64,000 bases of DNA from Symbiodinium natans (taxonomy: Eukaryota > Sar > Dinophyceae > Suessiales > Symbiodiniaceae), in NCBI GenBank assembly GCA_905221605.1, contig CAJNDS010002573.1, positions 1-64,000 of the forward strand, written 5' to 3'. The position numbers and the translations under genes are program-made. Every line of letters begins with the position of its first letter. Positions within the stretch are counted from its first letter, which is position 1. Under the pieces are notes generated by a model. It was not told the origin of the DNA. It worked only from the letters and a program-made list of their open reading frames with translations, and searched no databases. Below, piece by piece: positions 1 to 10,857 of this stretch.

Positions 1-97
1 AACCCTGAACCCTAAACCCTAAACCCTAAACCCTAAACCCTAAACCCTAAACCCTAAACCCTAAACCCTAAACCCTAAACCCTAAACCCTAAACCCT
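1..97. repeat. Telomeric repeat array (CCCTAAA)n
   Basis: About 13 head-to-tail copies of CCCTAAA, with one CCCTGAA variant at the outer end. This is the C-rich strand of a TTTAGGG telomere, the type found in plants, many algae and dinoflagellates. Because it starts at base 1 and reads inward as the C-strand, the window most likely begins at a true chromosome end rather than at an interstitial array. Confidence 0.95.
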
Positions 98-1112
98 GGA
101 ACTGAATCTCAGGTCTCAAGGCCGTCGGTGCCACATGTATATTTACGTTTGTCTTTGAGGAGAACGTGATGCGAAACTGGAGGCATCTGCAAGAATGCAA
201 AAGAGGGGCACCGGCATCACTGCTGGGCATTTTTAACACTTGTGCGGGTTCAAGTGCTCATGGCCTTGCTCAGGGCTTGGCTGCGATGGATGCAGCGTCT
301 GGTCTGAACAGCTAAGTACCTGTTTCTCAACGGGAGCCCGGGACTTGACTTGATTTTACGTCCTCCAAGGAGGCTTGCGGTTAAAGGGTTTAGGGCACAC
401 ACCTGAAGATTTTGGGAGCCCTTTTTTGCCGGCGACGAATATTTACTGATTGGGCACTTCAAACCTACTTCCGTTTCCTTGAGTCTGAGCACACCTCCTG
501 ACTCTGTGCAAAAACAAGTGTAACTAAACGAAACTCTTCGATTCTTTGATAGACATGCCAGCCGAACTTCATACGCCTTTGCTGGAGCTGCTTCTTTGCC
601 ATATAAATTTTGCCTATGATTGCCTTATCGCATCTTTTGGTAAAGCCCCTCACAAGGAACTGAATCTCAGGTCTCGGTCAGTCCTCTTTGAATGGGCAAG
701 GCTGTCGGTGCCACATTTATATTTACATTCGTCTTTGAGGTGAACGTGATGCGAAACTGGAGGCATCTGCAAGAATGCAAAGAGGGGCACCGGCCATCAC
801 GGCTGGGCTTTTTTGACACTTGGATGCAGCGTCTGGTCTGAACAGTTAAGTACCTGTTTTTCAGTGGGAGCACGGGACTTAACCTGATTTTGTGTCCCCA
901 AGGAGGCTTGCGGTTAAAGGGTTTAGGGTGCACACCTGAAGATTTTGGGAGCCCTTTTGCCGGCGACGAATATTTACTGATTGGGCACTTCAAACCTACT
1001 TCCGTTTCCTTGAGTCTGGGCAAACCTCTTGACTCTTTGAACGAAACGTTTTTGATTCGTTGATAGAAATGCCGGCCGACCTTAACAAGCCTTTGCCGGC
1101 GCGGCTTTTTTG
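97..1112. repeat. Subtelomeric tandem repeat, two copies
   Basis: Copy 1 (about 97-655) and copy 2 (about 657-1112) share long near-identical blocks. Examples are GGAACTGAATCTCAGGTCTC at 97 and 658, GATGCGAAACTGGAGGCATC at 168 and 748, and the block around GACGAATATTTACTGATTGG at 434 and 965. Each copy contains a lone AAGGGTTTAGGG telomere-like word. Copy 2 lacks a short internal segment (roughly 240-290 of copy 1). No credible coding sequence is seen. Confidence 0.85.
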
Positions 1113-2209
1113 CAGTGCAGGACAGCCGCGTCCTCTTTAAGCCCAGCTTCTTAGGGACAAATGCTACATCGTTCCAAACGACCCTCCTGGGCGACAAGAA
1201 GCCGGAATGATCTGCCTATAAAGCCTTTATTCAGGCATATTCAGGCCTTATTCGTACAGATCTCACTTTCACAAAATTCTCCAAGGCAGTGTTGGCAGGT
1301 GCAGATGACGATGCCTCTGGGCGGAGAGACTGGATGGCACATCCAAAGCTGAGCCAGCTCGCCAGAATGTCAGCGCCAACCTGGCAGTGTCTCAAATGTC
1401 TCACAACAGGGATCCTTCTTGAACTTGCCCCTTATTCATAGTGAACGAATGAAGGAGGTTATCGGGTCAGGGGTCATTAACCGGATATTGTATGGATTTA
1501 GGTTCGATTCCCTGATATGCCAATAAATCGCAAGTGTAGTAGGCAATTGGTTTCTTTGCCATTGCGGAATTCTGAAAAAAGGGTGGTGTTGAAGATCCGT
1601 TGCGCTGCAGGGTTGCTCTGCAGGATTGTCTGCGACTCTATGGGTACTGCGGGTCCTCCAGGGCTGGACTCTCGTGACATCTTTCCTTTTTCACATGTGT
1701 AGAGGCCTCCTTCAGCTGTTGCGTCCAGTATCATCGACCATCCCAGTACGACTTGTTGCGGTCATGTTTAGCTGTTGTTCTTTCGTGTGGTAAGTGTTCA
1801 TGTTTTCTCACCCTTGGTACAGCTATTGGATTTTGACTCAGCAATTCTCCTCAGAGCATCCCTCGAGTGCTCGCTCCAGAACTTCTCGCAAATGATCCGT
1901 GGAGCGCCACCCCTAAAGAACCCAGCAGATTATCCTTGGCCCTTGGCTGCCCACCCCAGGACATTCCTCAAAGGACCACGAGACTGCCGCAGTGTCTCCC
2001 TGGAGCGTTCATCACCAGAGAATTGTCGCAGAAATCTTGCAGAACAATGTATCCCTACGAAGCTAGTGCTGAGCCGGGTGATCATGATGATAACCGGATC
2101 ACGATCGTACTGATGATAATGATCATATGGATGACGGTCATAATAATACTGACTGCAATGGTAGCAAACACAGCAAACTGTGATGCTCATTAAAACGTTA
2201 CGAAACGTG
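1113..2209. other. No gene recognised
   Basis: Short open frames on both strands overlap each other and show no family motif, signal peptide or membrane pattern that I trust. A T-loop-like word near 1502 has no tRNA cloverleaf around it. Confidence 0.5.
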
Positions 2210-2530
2210 ATTCAATGATTAAATGGCGATGATGATTATGATGATGATGATGCTAACCGTGATACTGCTAACACAAACAATGGTGATAATAGCAGCGGCA
2301 ATGGGAGCTGTGATGCTCATGATGGTTGCCCCGACGATGATGATACGAGTGATTGTGGTGATCAGCGCAGCTTGAAAGTGTTGCTCGTGCTTATAGCGGC
2401 GATAATTCTTATCAACCTGTTAATTCTGCTGCTAATAGTACTAACATCCATTGTATGATGATGCCGAGAATGGTAGTGGTGGTAGTGGTGGTAGTGGTGG
2501 TAGTGGTGGTGGTGGTGGTGGTGCAGACCC
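2210..2530. repeat. Degenerate GAT/ATG and GGTGGTAGT simple repeats
   Basis: Irregular GATGATGATT-type triplets (about 2225-2345) are followed by a (GGTGGTAGT)n/(GGT)n run at 2471-2521 and then a C-run. The His- or Pro-rich translations across it are artefacts of the triplet repeat. Confidence 0.8.
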
Positions 2531-3364
2531 CCCCCCTCGCCTATAAGGCAATGTTTTAAAGGGTCCAGTACACGCCCGCCCCAAAACCTGGACTCCGAAT
2601 TTTGCTGGGAAAGCACCTTGAATCAATGAAAGGAAGGTTGAACCAAAATGGACGCAGGTTTGGGCTTCTGATTCTACGGGCAACCCCACGCCTGTATAAT
2701 GAACATTTTTTCAACAAGCAACCAACCGTGCTTTACAAGGACCGATGGGGGGGGGTCGATAGGAGGGAGGGGATCAGTCCCTGAAGCCTCCACCCGAATC
2801 GAACCCCAAACTCCTGAACCCACAGCCCGGCTTCCTCGGAGGAGGACATCTTCACACTTATGTAGATACTGCCTTCCCTCGATCCTTGAACCTGGACAAA
2901 ACGCGGCAGGCCACATGGCCCAACTTCCGGCTGATCAATGTGGCCAGCATCGCCGGCGTGGCAAAGCGGTGCCCTTTAATTGGGACGCGGCCTGGGATGT
3001 GAAAGTTTAGGTCCCTTTCAGCTTCACGTGTCAAGGAGTGGGGCCCCTTTTTGGGCCTAGGGTTCAGGCTCGTGCAATTGAAAGGCTAAAAATCGCAAAT
3101 TGAATTGGTTTTCCTAAAAGAAAAACAACGTACCAAACAATCCTTGTAAGTACGGACAATAGTTGGTCGAAATAATGTTCAAAAATAAAATCACAAAGGC
3201 TAGTAAGAATACGCGCAGGAGGGCTGGTTTGCGCAGGAGCATTCCTTTCAGAGACAATGTTATCTATAGATTTCGGGTTTAATCGTTGAGGTTTAATCGT
3301 TGAGGTTTAGGGAGTAGATTTTCAGGGCTCTTGGCTCTTCGGGGCATGAATGAGAAAAGACGCG
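2531..3364. other. No gene recognised; one spliced-leader-like tract
   Basis: The only notable item is at 2638-2658. Its complement contains CCATTTTGGTTCAA, close to the 3' half of the dinoflagellate spliced leader. Otherwise I see nothing codable. Confidence 0.4.
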
Positions 3365-3744
3365 TATGCTTTGAAGCAAGCTTGCACGACTTAAAAATGC
3401 CACCTTCCCATTTGCACACACAATGCTGGAATCATGGTTTATCAACATATACGTGTGCTTTGAAGCAAGCCTGCACGACTTAAAAACGCGGGGGGGTGGG
3501 GGGGGGGGAGGAGCCCCACCCCCCCCCCCCCCCCATTTGCATGTAAAATGCTGGCATCATGGTTTTTCGACACATACGTGTGCTTTGAAGCAAGCTTGCA
3601 CGACTTAAAAGATGCGGGGAGGGTTGGGGGGGCGTGTGGGGCGCAGCCGCCCCCATGTGCACACACACACACAATGCTGGTATCATGGTTTTCAGACATA
3701 TAACATGTACGTGTGCTTTGAAGCAAGCTTGCACGACTTGAACA
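3365..3744. repeat. ~88-133 bp tandem repeat with opposing G and C homopolymers
   Basis: Three units start at 3365, 3453 and 3578, with a partial fourth at 3711. Each opens with TGCTTTGAAGCAAGCYTGCA and ends with AATGCTGGNATCATGGTTTT. Units 2 and 3 carry in the middle a G-run followed by a C-run (3488-3533, and 3615-3654) that could fold into a G:C hairpin or G-quadruplex. Unit 1 lacks the runs and is correspondingly shorter. Confidence 0.85.
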
Positions 3745-4260
3745 AGCAGGGAGGGACGGGCGCAAGCATGGGAGAACTTAAAAAAGAACGGGGGGTTGGA
3801 ACGCTGTCAACAGCCTTTCCTGAGTCTTTCATCAGAAATCTGCGGGCGAAGTCCAAAAAAAAGCGTTTTTGCACCGACACCTTTTCCAGCCTAAAGATGC
3901 AGAAATGCTGCCCTTCTCAGGGGAATAGCAGCTGTAACAGAACAGAACGTCCACATGTCAAACATCCAATTCAAGAATTTGACGCGCGACATTGCGCGGA
4001 TCCGGAAATGTGCCAAGCCACAGAAGTACGCGCCTGCGCAGTCCGCAGCATGACTCACGGCGGCAGCAGCAGCAGCAGCAGTCCCCTCCGGCAGTGCCCC
4101 AGCCTTCAAGATCTATGAGGTTCTTGACCACCACTTCGGCGGGAGCTGCAGCGTCAGGAGAGGGCCAGCAAACTGTGAGTTTTCATGCCATGGTAAGGGA
4201 AGAAGTTGTTCGTGAAGGAGATGAAAGTTCAAGGAGTGACTGACCGGTGTTTGGACAAGA

Positions 4261-6100
4261 ATGGGACAAGCTTTGCGCAGAAGGATTGCGGCACCTGTGA
4301 TGGAGCAGGTGGCTAGAGCACCACCAGTGAGTTCGGAACAGGGTGGTGCTCTCATTCTCCCTCGTGTTGCTCAATCTATGTCGGAGTGGGCATCGAGGCC
4401 AAGGACGCAGACAGTGCATCAAGTGGGGTTCTTCGTCAGCTCACTGGGCGGGGTGGGAGGCGACTTTTGGCCCCTGGTGTGGGGGACGCGCTGCGCTCTC
4501 AGAGGTATTACCTGGACCTGGTCCCTGATGACATCGAACCGCGAGGCAATCCGGGAGGCGAAGGCTGGCGTGAATCTGATGCACCAGGTGAAGTTGGACA
4601 TCATTATCAAGGAGGACGGGTATCTGAGCGCAAACCACCTGGGTTGGAGCAGGAAGAACGCGTTGACGATGCTCAACGGGAAGGTCGCTTGGATCCTGGA
4701 GGGTGTTTTGGGGGCTTCGCAAGGTGAGGTTCCTGGAGAAGCACGCCAAGCCGGGCTTCGATGTCAAAACTGGCGTGGAGATTCCGTTGATGCCTGAAGT
4801 CGGCGGGGCACATGCTGCAGTGGAGATCAGTGGAGTTCGCAGATTGGTTGTATGAGGCGGAGCAGGTCATTGGAAGTCTGTCGGACAAGGCAGCCTTGTG
4901 GTTTTCAGCTTGCTTGGAGCTTGCTCGTACAACCTATGTGGAGTATGTGGAGTCGTCCCCCATCATGAGGTTGGGTTTGGAGGCGCGGCTACCTGAGGAG
5001 CTCAAGGATCAAAAGCGAGAACGGCTGGAGCGAAGGGTCATGACGCTACTTCGGGAGCTTGAAGAACTTGATTGCTAAGGAGGAGGTTATGACGCACAGA
5101 ATGTCTTTGGTTTGACCACCTACCTCAAGAAGCTTTAAAGGCTGGTTTGCTGAAGCTCGTCTACGTGATGTGTTTTCTTGAACTGCTGAAGGATGTGCCA
5201 GGAGCGGAGGGCTCAAAAGAACCTTAGCCTAGGACAGGTGCAGATGAGTTTCTGTTGCTTTGTACTCTGGTATGTATTGCTGGAATCGCGATATGGGAAA
5301 TGGCGAAATGGGCTGTCAAACAAGCGTGTGGGCGAGCGAAAAGGTTGGAAAGAATCTGTGAACTGGATAAGCTGGCAGCAGAGGACGAAGTGGATAGGGC
5401 CTTTGAGGCCCAGCAAAAGCCCACGCGTGAGGCTTGGACCGCCGAGATTGTCGCAGCTTTTCTGGTTTTCGGGATGAGGAGCCTTGCCCACGTCCTGTCG
5501 CGTGGGTGCAAGATGCGGCAACAGCTATGGGAGAGAGTTCTTTGACACCCCGAGAAGCTAGACCTCGACCAGAGGTTATGTTGGTCTCACCGGGTGGGGT
5601 GAGTGTGGCGTCTTTTTGAGACCTGGACAGATGACAAGGGGGAGGGTCTGCTGCGATGTGTTGATGCTCTTTCGGATGGAGGAGTTGAAGGGAGGGCCTC
5701 AGGCCGGAAAATCTGGCTCTGAGTGGCTTGAAGGAGAACTTGGCAGCAAGGTTGGCGGCCAAGCTCGTCTGCCCAACAGACAGATCCCACCAGAGTCTGC
5801 CGACTGTGAGACAGCTCAAGTATATCATGTGAATTTTGAGAAGACAGAACTTGAAGGGTCGAAGGCTTTTGTCATGGGACAATGTACGGACGAAGGATCA
5901 GGCTTCTGCATGGGTTGGAAAACGGCGAGGGCACTGATCTATTGGGCTCCAGGCACTATGGCAGTATGCATGTCAGATGTTTCGTGGAGAGGCCCATTGC
6001 ACCAGGGTTGCTACAGAGTACCGACCTCACGATACCTGCCCTGGATGTGACTGCAGGCCAACAGGTAGCAGTCAAGGAGGAGTGTTGACTCCCAGCCCTC
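4261..6100 (+). mobile_element. Decayed Ty1/copia-like retroelement remnant
   Basis: Plus-strand fragments in shifting frames resemble pieces of the copia-type polyproteins I associate with dinoflagellates. They are a Gag-like block at 4812-5078; a hydrophobic then charged segment at about 5250-5430 (CTLVCIAGIAIWEMAKWAVK followed by a KRLERICELDKL helix); and a tail at about 5795-5930 reading TVRQLKYIM, a stop, then LKGRRLLSWDNV. I see no reverse-transcriptase or integrase core between them, so this would be an internally deleted, frameshifted relic. No LTR pair was identified. The family assignment rests on pattern memory, not a search. Confidence 0.4.
4812..5078 (+). pseudogene. Gag-like fragment of a copia-type element
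   Basis: An 88-codon open frame begins at an ATG and reads WRSVEFADWLYEAEQVIGSL near the start. It continues with an amphipathic helix (LELARTTYVEYVESSPIM) and a basic stretch (KDQKRERLERRVMTLL), then stops early at TAA. The DWLYxxEQxIGSL, ALWF and LERRVMTLL order is what I expect of the helical Gag-like segment ahead of copia polyproteins in algae. The frame is broken right after the helical part, consistent with decay. The alternative is a chance open frame; the run of conserved-looking hydrophobic spacing makes that less likely. Confidence 0.4.
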
Positions 6101-8105
6101 CTGTTGTCAAGCGTGACCGTGCCGATATCTGAAGCAATGGCCCGAATACGTGTACAGGGGTTTACAAACAATAAGCATGACAGCTCACAGACAACACTTT
6201 GTGCTGTGAGAAAAAGGGTTTCTTGATCGACTTCCTGCCATGCCATCGTCTGTCCTTTGAACCAGCTTTGAACGATGCAGAGAAGATAAGCATGGCTTTG
6301 GATCTGCATTTTCAGGCTTCGCCCACGACCTCTTCCCCGGATCCTAGACCTTCAGGATTTGCTGGTTCGGGGCCACAACCTGACGGTCCTAGTGATCGTC
6401 AGTAATCATATAGCATCCATAGTAGTATAGCAAACAATGCTGTGAGAATGGTGTGGCCGACAATAACAATACCCCTTTGTACTTGCAAGGATCTGTTCAA
6501 CATTGGTCGTGGTCGATGCTTGACTGGTGCTATCATCAATGTGCATATTGTTGCTATCACTTGTACTCTTGTTTTTGACCTTGTGAATGTATACCTCTCA
6601 CTTTACTGATTTGTATTGATCATGGCCTTTTATGTTGGTGTGAATTTTAAAACCCCGCGCCATTTACAAATTCACATCGTGAAGCTCAAATATAAGCCCC
6701 CCCCACCCCCCACCCCCCGTCAATCAACAAACTGAATCCTGGACATAATAATGGCAGCAGTCGCGGTTCCTAACCCAAGATTCTGCAGCGACAGACCCGG
6801 AACAGATCTGCTTGCACTATGCTTCTGCGGAGAACCTTTAATCTGCAGAGGCATCCCGCAAACTCGTGCCTCGGCGGCAGGATCTCATGGCCAGGACGGG
6901 CCGCTTGCATCAGGAAACACAAGGGTTTTGTCTCAAAATCGCGGATCCCCCCAGTATACCCCGCTACTCGCTACTACCAAGAATTGCTTCATAACATTGA
7001 CACATACAAGTACCCATGTTGAGAGCTGAAAAGAGTATGAAAAAAAACATTCGGTGTATGTTGTACCTGTTCAGGCTGGACCGCTACGATGGAAAAACAA
7101 CAAGCAGCAAACAGTTGTAACCTCGGACATATTTTCTTGGGACTAGTGACAGTGGCGTCTTCCTGTGGCTGTGGGTTTGTGTTTACGTGAAGATGAACCA
7201 GATGAGCGCTGCCCCTGCTTGACAAATACGCAACTCGACACTTCTTTCCTGCTTTCAGCTTGGATGCTAGGTTTAGGGTTGGGAATTTGGAGTTTGGGGG
7301 TATAACATCTGACAGATGTAAAAACCAGACGTAGTCCTGAAGCACGACCTGAAGCAGGATATCCAGGCCTGAGAGCCCCACAGTATGCTGCAACTCCAAC
7401 CCACTCACCCCCTTCCACATTGCTGTCTCTGGAATAGAGATACAGTACCAAAATATCTTTGCATCGGCACAGCGACAGTAGAAAGACCCTTGCATAAGTG
7501 TAGAATCCCCACAAGCGCCGCTTGGAAGCAATATGATTAAGAGGCAAACTCCATCGAGACAGCAGCACGCATGCACCTGCTTCAACCTGAAGCGGTTCGG
7601 ATCCATCTAAAAGCGCTTCAACGCTCAGCATTCATACTGCCCTTCGTGACAACCATGATCATAAGCTGCGAACATATGAGTGACTGAGAATTGCTGTCGT
7701 AGCTACACAGCAAATTCAGTGCAGTGCTGGGTTCTTAGAGGGTCGCCGGCAGACATGATATTGCCCTGATCCCTAAACCCTATGCAGCCTCAAGCATCTC
7801 TCAGAATTAACTGTACACAAAGACATGTCAGACTGTCAGACCCTACATTATATGTTGTGCCTGCTGTGGTTGAGGCTCCAGGTAGGCTCCAGGTGAGACG
7901 GTGACAAAGAAAGTCCCTCAAGGCAACCCCTGAAGGGCAAGCCTTTGGGCACTGACACTTGGCACCTGAACAGTCATCACAGCCCAGTGATATGTGACTT
8001 GATGTGACTTAGAACCTTCAGGAGTAGTTAGCACAACCAGCCGCAAGCATATGATCTTGGCGGCATGTTAGGGCAGTCTTGGTGGACTGTCAGTTGACCT
8101 CCCAT
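6101..8105. other. No gene recognised
   Basis: Contains a short C-run near 6700 and a single telomere-like GGTTTAGGG near 7269. A 205-codon minus-strand open frame (6989-7606) has no recognisable domain. Its length is within what chance allows for this amount of sequence. Confidence 0.4.
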
Positions 8106-8113
8106 CTAAGAAT

Positions 8114-10140
8114 CTAGGTGCCTGGGTGAGACGTGTCCAGCGCAGAAATCGCATTGTCGGCTCCGCTGTTGTTGAACCGTCCGGAGATGAGTCGAGCTAC
8201 AACTGAACCGGCGGCCGTGATGAAGTACGCAAGTATGGTCTTCTGAAAGGTTGGGTTCAAAGGCATGTAGAGAAGCTTGGTTTGATAATCGCCTCCGCTG
8301 CTCATCCTTGAGATCATCTCGTCCAGCAGTTGCCGCTGATGCTCCATGTCCGGCTGCGTGCCATGTAGGTACGTTGCCTCCTTCAAGCGCTTCAGCGTTT
8401 GGATGTGCTTGACCTGGCAATAATGCACCTTGCCGGCCGTGTACACGCAAAGCAAAGTTGAAGCACTCACCACAACCAGAGCATAGATGGCCATCATGTT
8501 CGGCGCATTGTTGAGGATAGCTACCTGAACAGCTGAATCGGTTACTAGCCAGCAGGAGACTGCCAGATAGGCCAACACCACATTTTCGTAGCGGTCTAGG
8601 ATGTTTTTCACATCTGTGTGGAGGATGGAATCCCTGGCCAATTTCCAGACATGTAGGTGGCATGTGGAGATCTGGTCCGTGTTGGCCCACCACGCCAGGA
8701 TCGTATCTAAAATCTGCATGGGGTGCATGGCTTGCTTGAGGCCAGAGACCGTCTTAGAGAGGGTAATCGCAAAGAGGCTGGACAGCATCCTGGGCACAAA
8801 CAAAGTGGACTCTGAATACGGCATCGCTAAGGTCTGAGCTCACGTACTCCAAGCGCAGGTGCGTGCGTCACAGTCTTCCGCTCTTCCACTCTGTGTACTG
8901 ATAAAATGCGAAACGTAAGTTGCCAGAAGCAGGTCGAGACTCGCCATGACCAAGGCCTTCGAAACAGCGCAAAGGACCACGCCCATCCAGTTGTGCTTCA
9001 CATTGAGCATGGCAGCATGCGAAACCCAAAGGGTGGTGCGCGACATGAGCAAGTACTTGTGTGCCTCGCACCTTGAACCGGAGAGCAAAAGACAGCTGTA
9101 GTACAGCTGCAGCGTTGAAAGAAACATGTACCGAAGTGCAATCATGAGTGAATTCCATGCAACTGACTGAGTACAGCACCATGGACTGGTACTGTTGCCG
9201 GAGAAAGATGCCTGGGTTTCCTGGCACCTCGCTTCCACAAACCTTGCGGGGGCAAGTATGGCGTTTGCACCCAGACTGCGATGACGATGCAAATCTTAAA
9301 AGAAAGGTGCACCAACAAGCTCAGCACAACACAGTAGATTCATGAATGAGCCTGCAGGTGTATGTTGTGTTCCTGCTATGTTCTGCTGTATATGCTTGAG
9401 TCACGGAACCCGTCACGATCCACCACGTAGTAAAACCAAGCGTAGGAATCCCCTTGGGGAGCAAGGAAGCAGAAGATGTAGAAACCAATCAGGCCCACCA
9501 AGAATCCAACTACTGTGTAGACGCCACATCCAGTCAGACATGTTCGCTTTGGTGAGGAGCCATGCCCCTTATCTCGGTAGTCCCGGTAGTACTGGGTCAG
9601 CGATCGGCCGAAGAAGCCTTGAGAGCGCAGGTTTGTCAGAACGGGGCAAAATTTATAGAGTTCACTGATCTTCACCTCCTCAGGATGGTTGCTCCACTTT
9701 CTCACTGCATCCTCCACCTGGTCAAACCGCCGGATGTGCTCCACCCATGCATCGTGATTTGCGCAGCCGGACATCCGCAGGCGCAGATTTGCCTGTGCTC
9801 GCATCAATGCATCTGGCCCACACAGCTCCAGGATTGTAGTGCTTTCCGAAGAAGATGTCTGTTTCTTTGCCAGCACCTCAAGGTAGGTGATGTAGATTGC
9901 GTATGTTACTGTGATGTTGTGTGCGAAGTGAAGCAGCTGCCGCACTTGAAACATGTCTTATGTCCTTGACAATGCTTGACACAACCTTTGCTTCACAGGC
10001 ACATGCTGGAAGTCCAATGCATCGAAAATCTTTGTCAAATCCGTTTCGAAGTAGTCCTCCAGCTGCTCCAGCGAGTCGGGGTCAACTTGTGGAGCATGCC
10101 TCCTGATCTGTGTCCTGAGCTGACGAGCCCTGCTCCGCAA
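8114..10140 (-). CDS. Candidate multi-exon multi-pass membrane protein
   Basis: Four minus-strand coding-like segments lie in a row with small gaps: 9958-10140 (acidic, LEQLEDYFETDLTKIFDALD), 9376-9954, about 8870-9160, and 8114-8824. Segment 9376-9954 is hydrophilic, then carries a membrane span VGFLVGLIGFYIFCFLAP. Segment 8870-9160 begins after a CAG at about 9161 and contains ALRYMFLSTLQLYYSCLLL and a second span. Segment 8114-8824 contains ENVVLAYLAVSCWLV and MMAIYALVVVSASTLLCVY, then a charged helix and a last span. Frames change between segments, as exons would. I do not recognise the family. Exact splice sites are undecided; GTGGAT after YYV (about 9430) and CAG at 9161 are candidates. 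Individual exons could be wrong, but consistent strand and hydropathy favour one gene. Confidence 0.4.
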
Positions 10141-10306
10141 AACGAAAGCGGCGACTCCATCGACGGATGCTCGTCTGTGCGAAAAGAACCAATTATGTGA
10201 CTGCTAACGTTTGGGGTCAAAGAACTATGATGGTGGTAAATAAAAGGACCCCAATATTTCAGCTACGGAATTCTTGACGACAACCCTAGACCTTCTTGTA
10301 GCCGCG

Positions 10307-10816
10307 CTACATGTGCATCTGCTTCCGAACCAGGGCTTTCAGCTTCACAGCTGCTGCCTGTACCATACTCAGATTCTTGAAGCTGAGAGTCTTGTCCTGA
10401 CGAGGCAGCAGCCCACTGGTTTCTGAAGAGTGGCAACAAAAACAAAGCAAGCAAATTTGCACTTCTCTCGTCGTGTCCTGGCTGTTGCAGCTGTCCCCTG
10501 ACTTGTCTCCGTTCATGGTATCCCAGGAGATGGTGCCTAGTCCAAACTTCAAACTTCAACGTGCTCAGAGAGATGAGGTACAGGAATAACCGGTGCTGCT
10601 TTACGTTGTGAAGCCAACAAGATCCAATAAACATTGTTCTGCGATTGCGCAGGTGCCAGAGAGGCACCTTGGTCAATGATAGCAGCAGAAACGCAAAGGA
10701 ACACTGCCAGCAAAACCACGGTCCAGCTTGGCTCGAGGAGTCCTCCTGACAGGGCAAATTTGGATACATGAAATGCACCCTCTCCCTTCCTTCGTGGGCT
10801 CCGGGATTTGCTCATC
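10307..10816 (-). CDS. Candidate small membrane protein, two exons
   Basis: From an ATG at 10816 the minus strand encodes a basic Ser/Arg stretch (MSKSRSPRRKGEGAF) followed by one strong hydrophobic segment, WTVVLLAVFLCVSAAIID, so it could be a signal anchor. The frame closes near 10549. A second segment in another frame (about 10307-10430) ends with FKNLSMVQAAAVKLKALVRK and a stop. It lies directly upstream, on the same strand, of the membrane-protein gene at 8.1-10.1 kb and could be its first exons. No family is recognised. Confidence 0.25.
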
Positions 10817-10857
10817 GGGAAAACTGACGCCTCGTTCTTAGTTACCTTGCTGGCCAA

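Noticed and set aside
1495-1525. tRNA-like T-loop GGTTCGATTCC
   Set aside because: The flanking bases do not pair as a T-stem and no acceptor, D or anticodon arm can be drawn.
6989-7606. 205-codon minus-strand open frame
   Set aside because: No motif, competing overlapping frame of similar quality, and a length compatible with chance in 64 kb.
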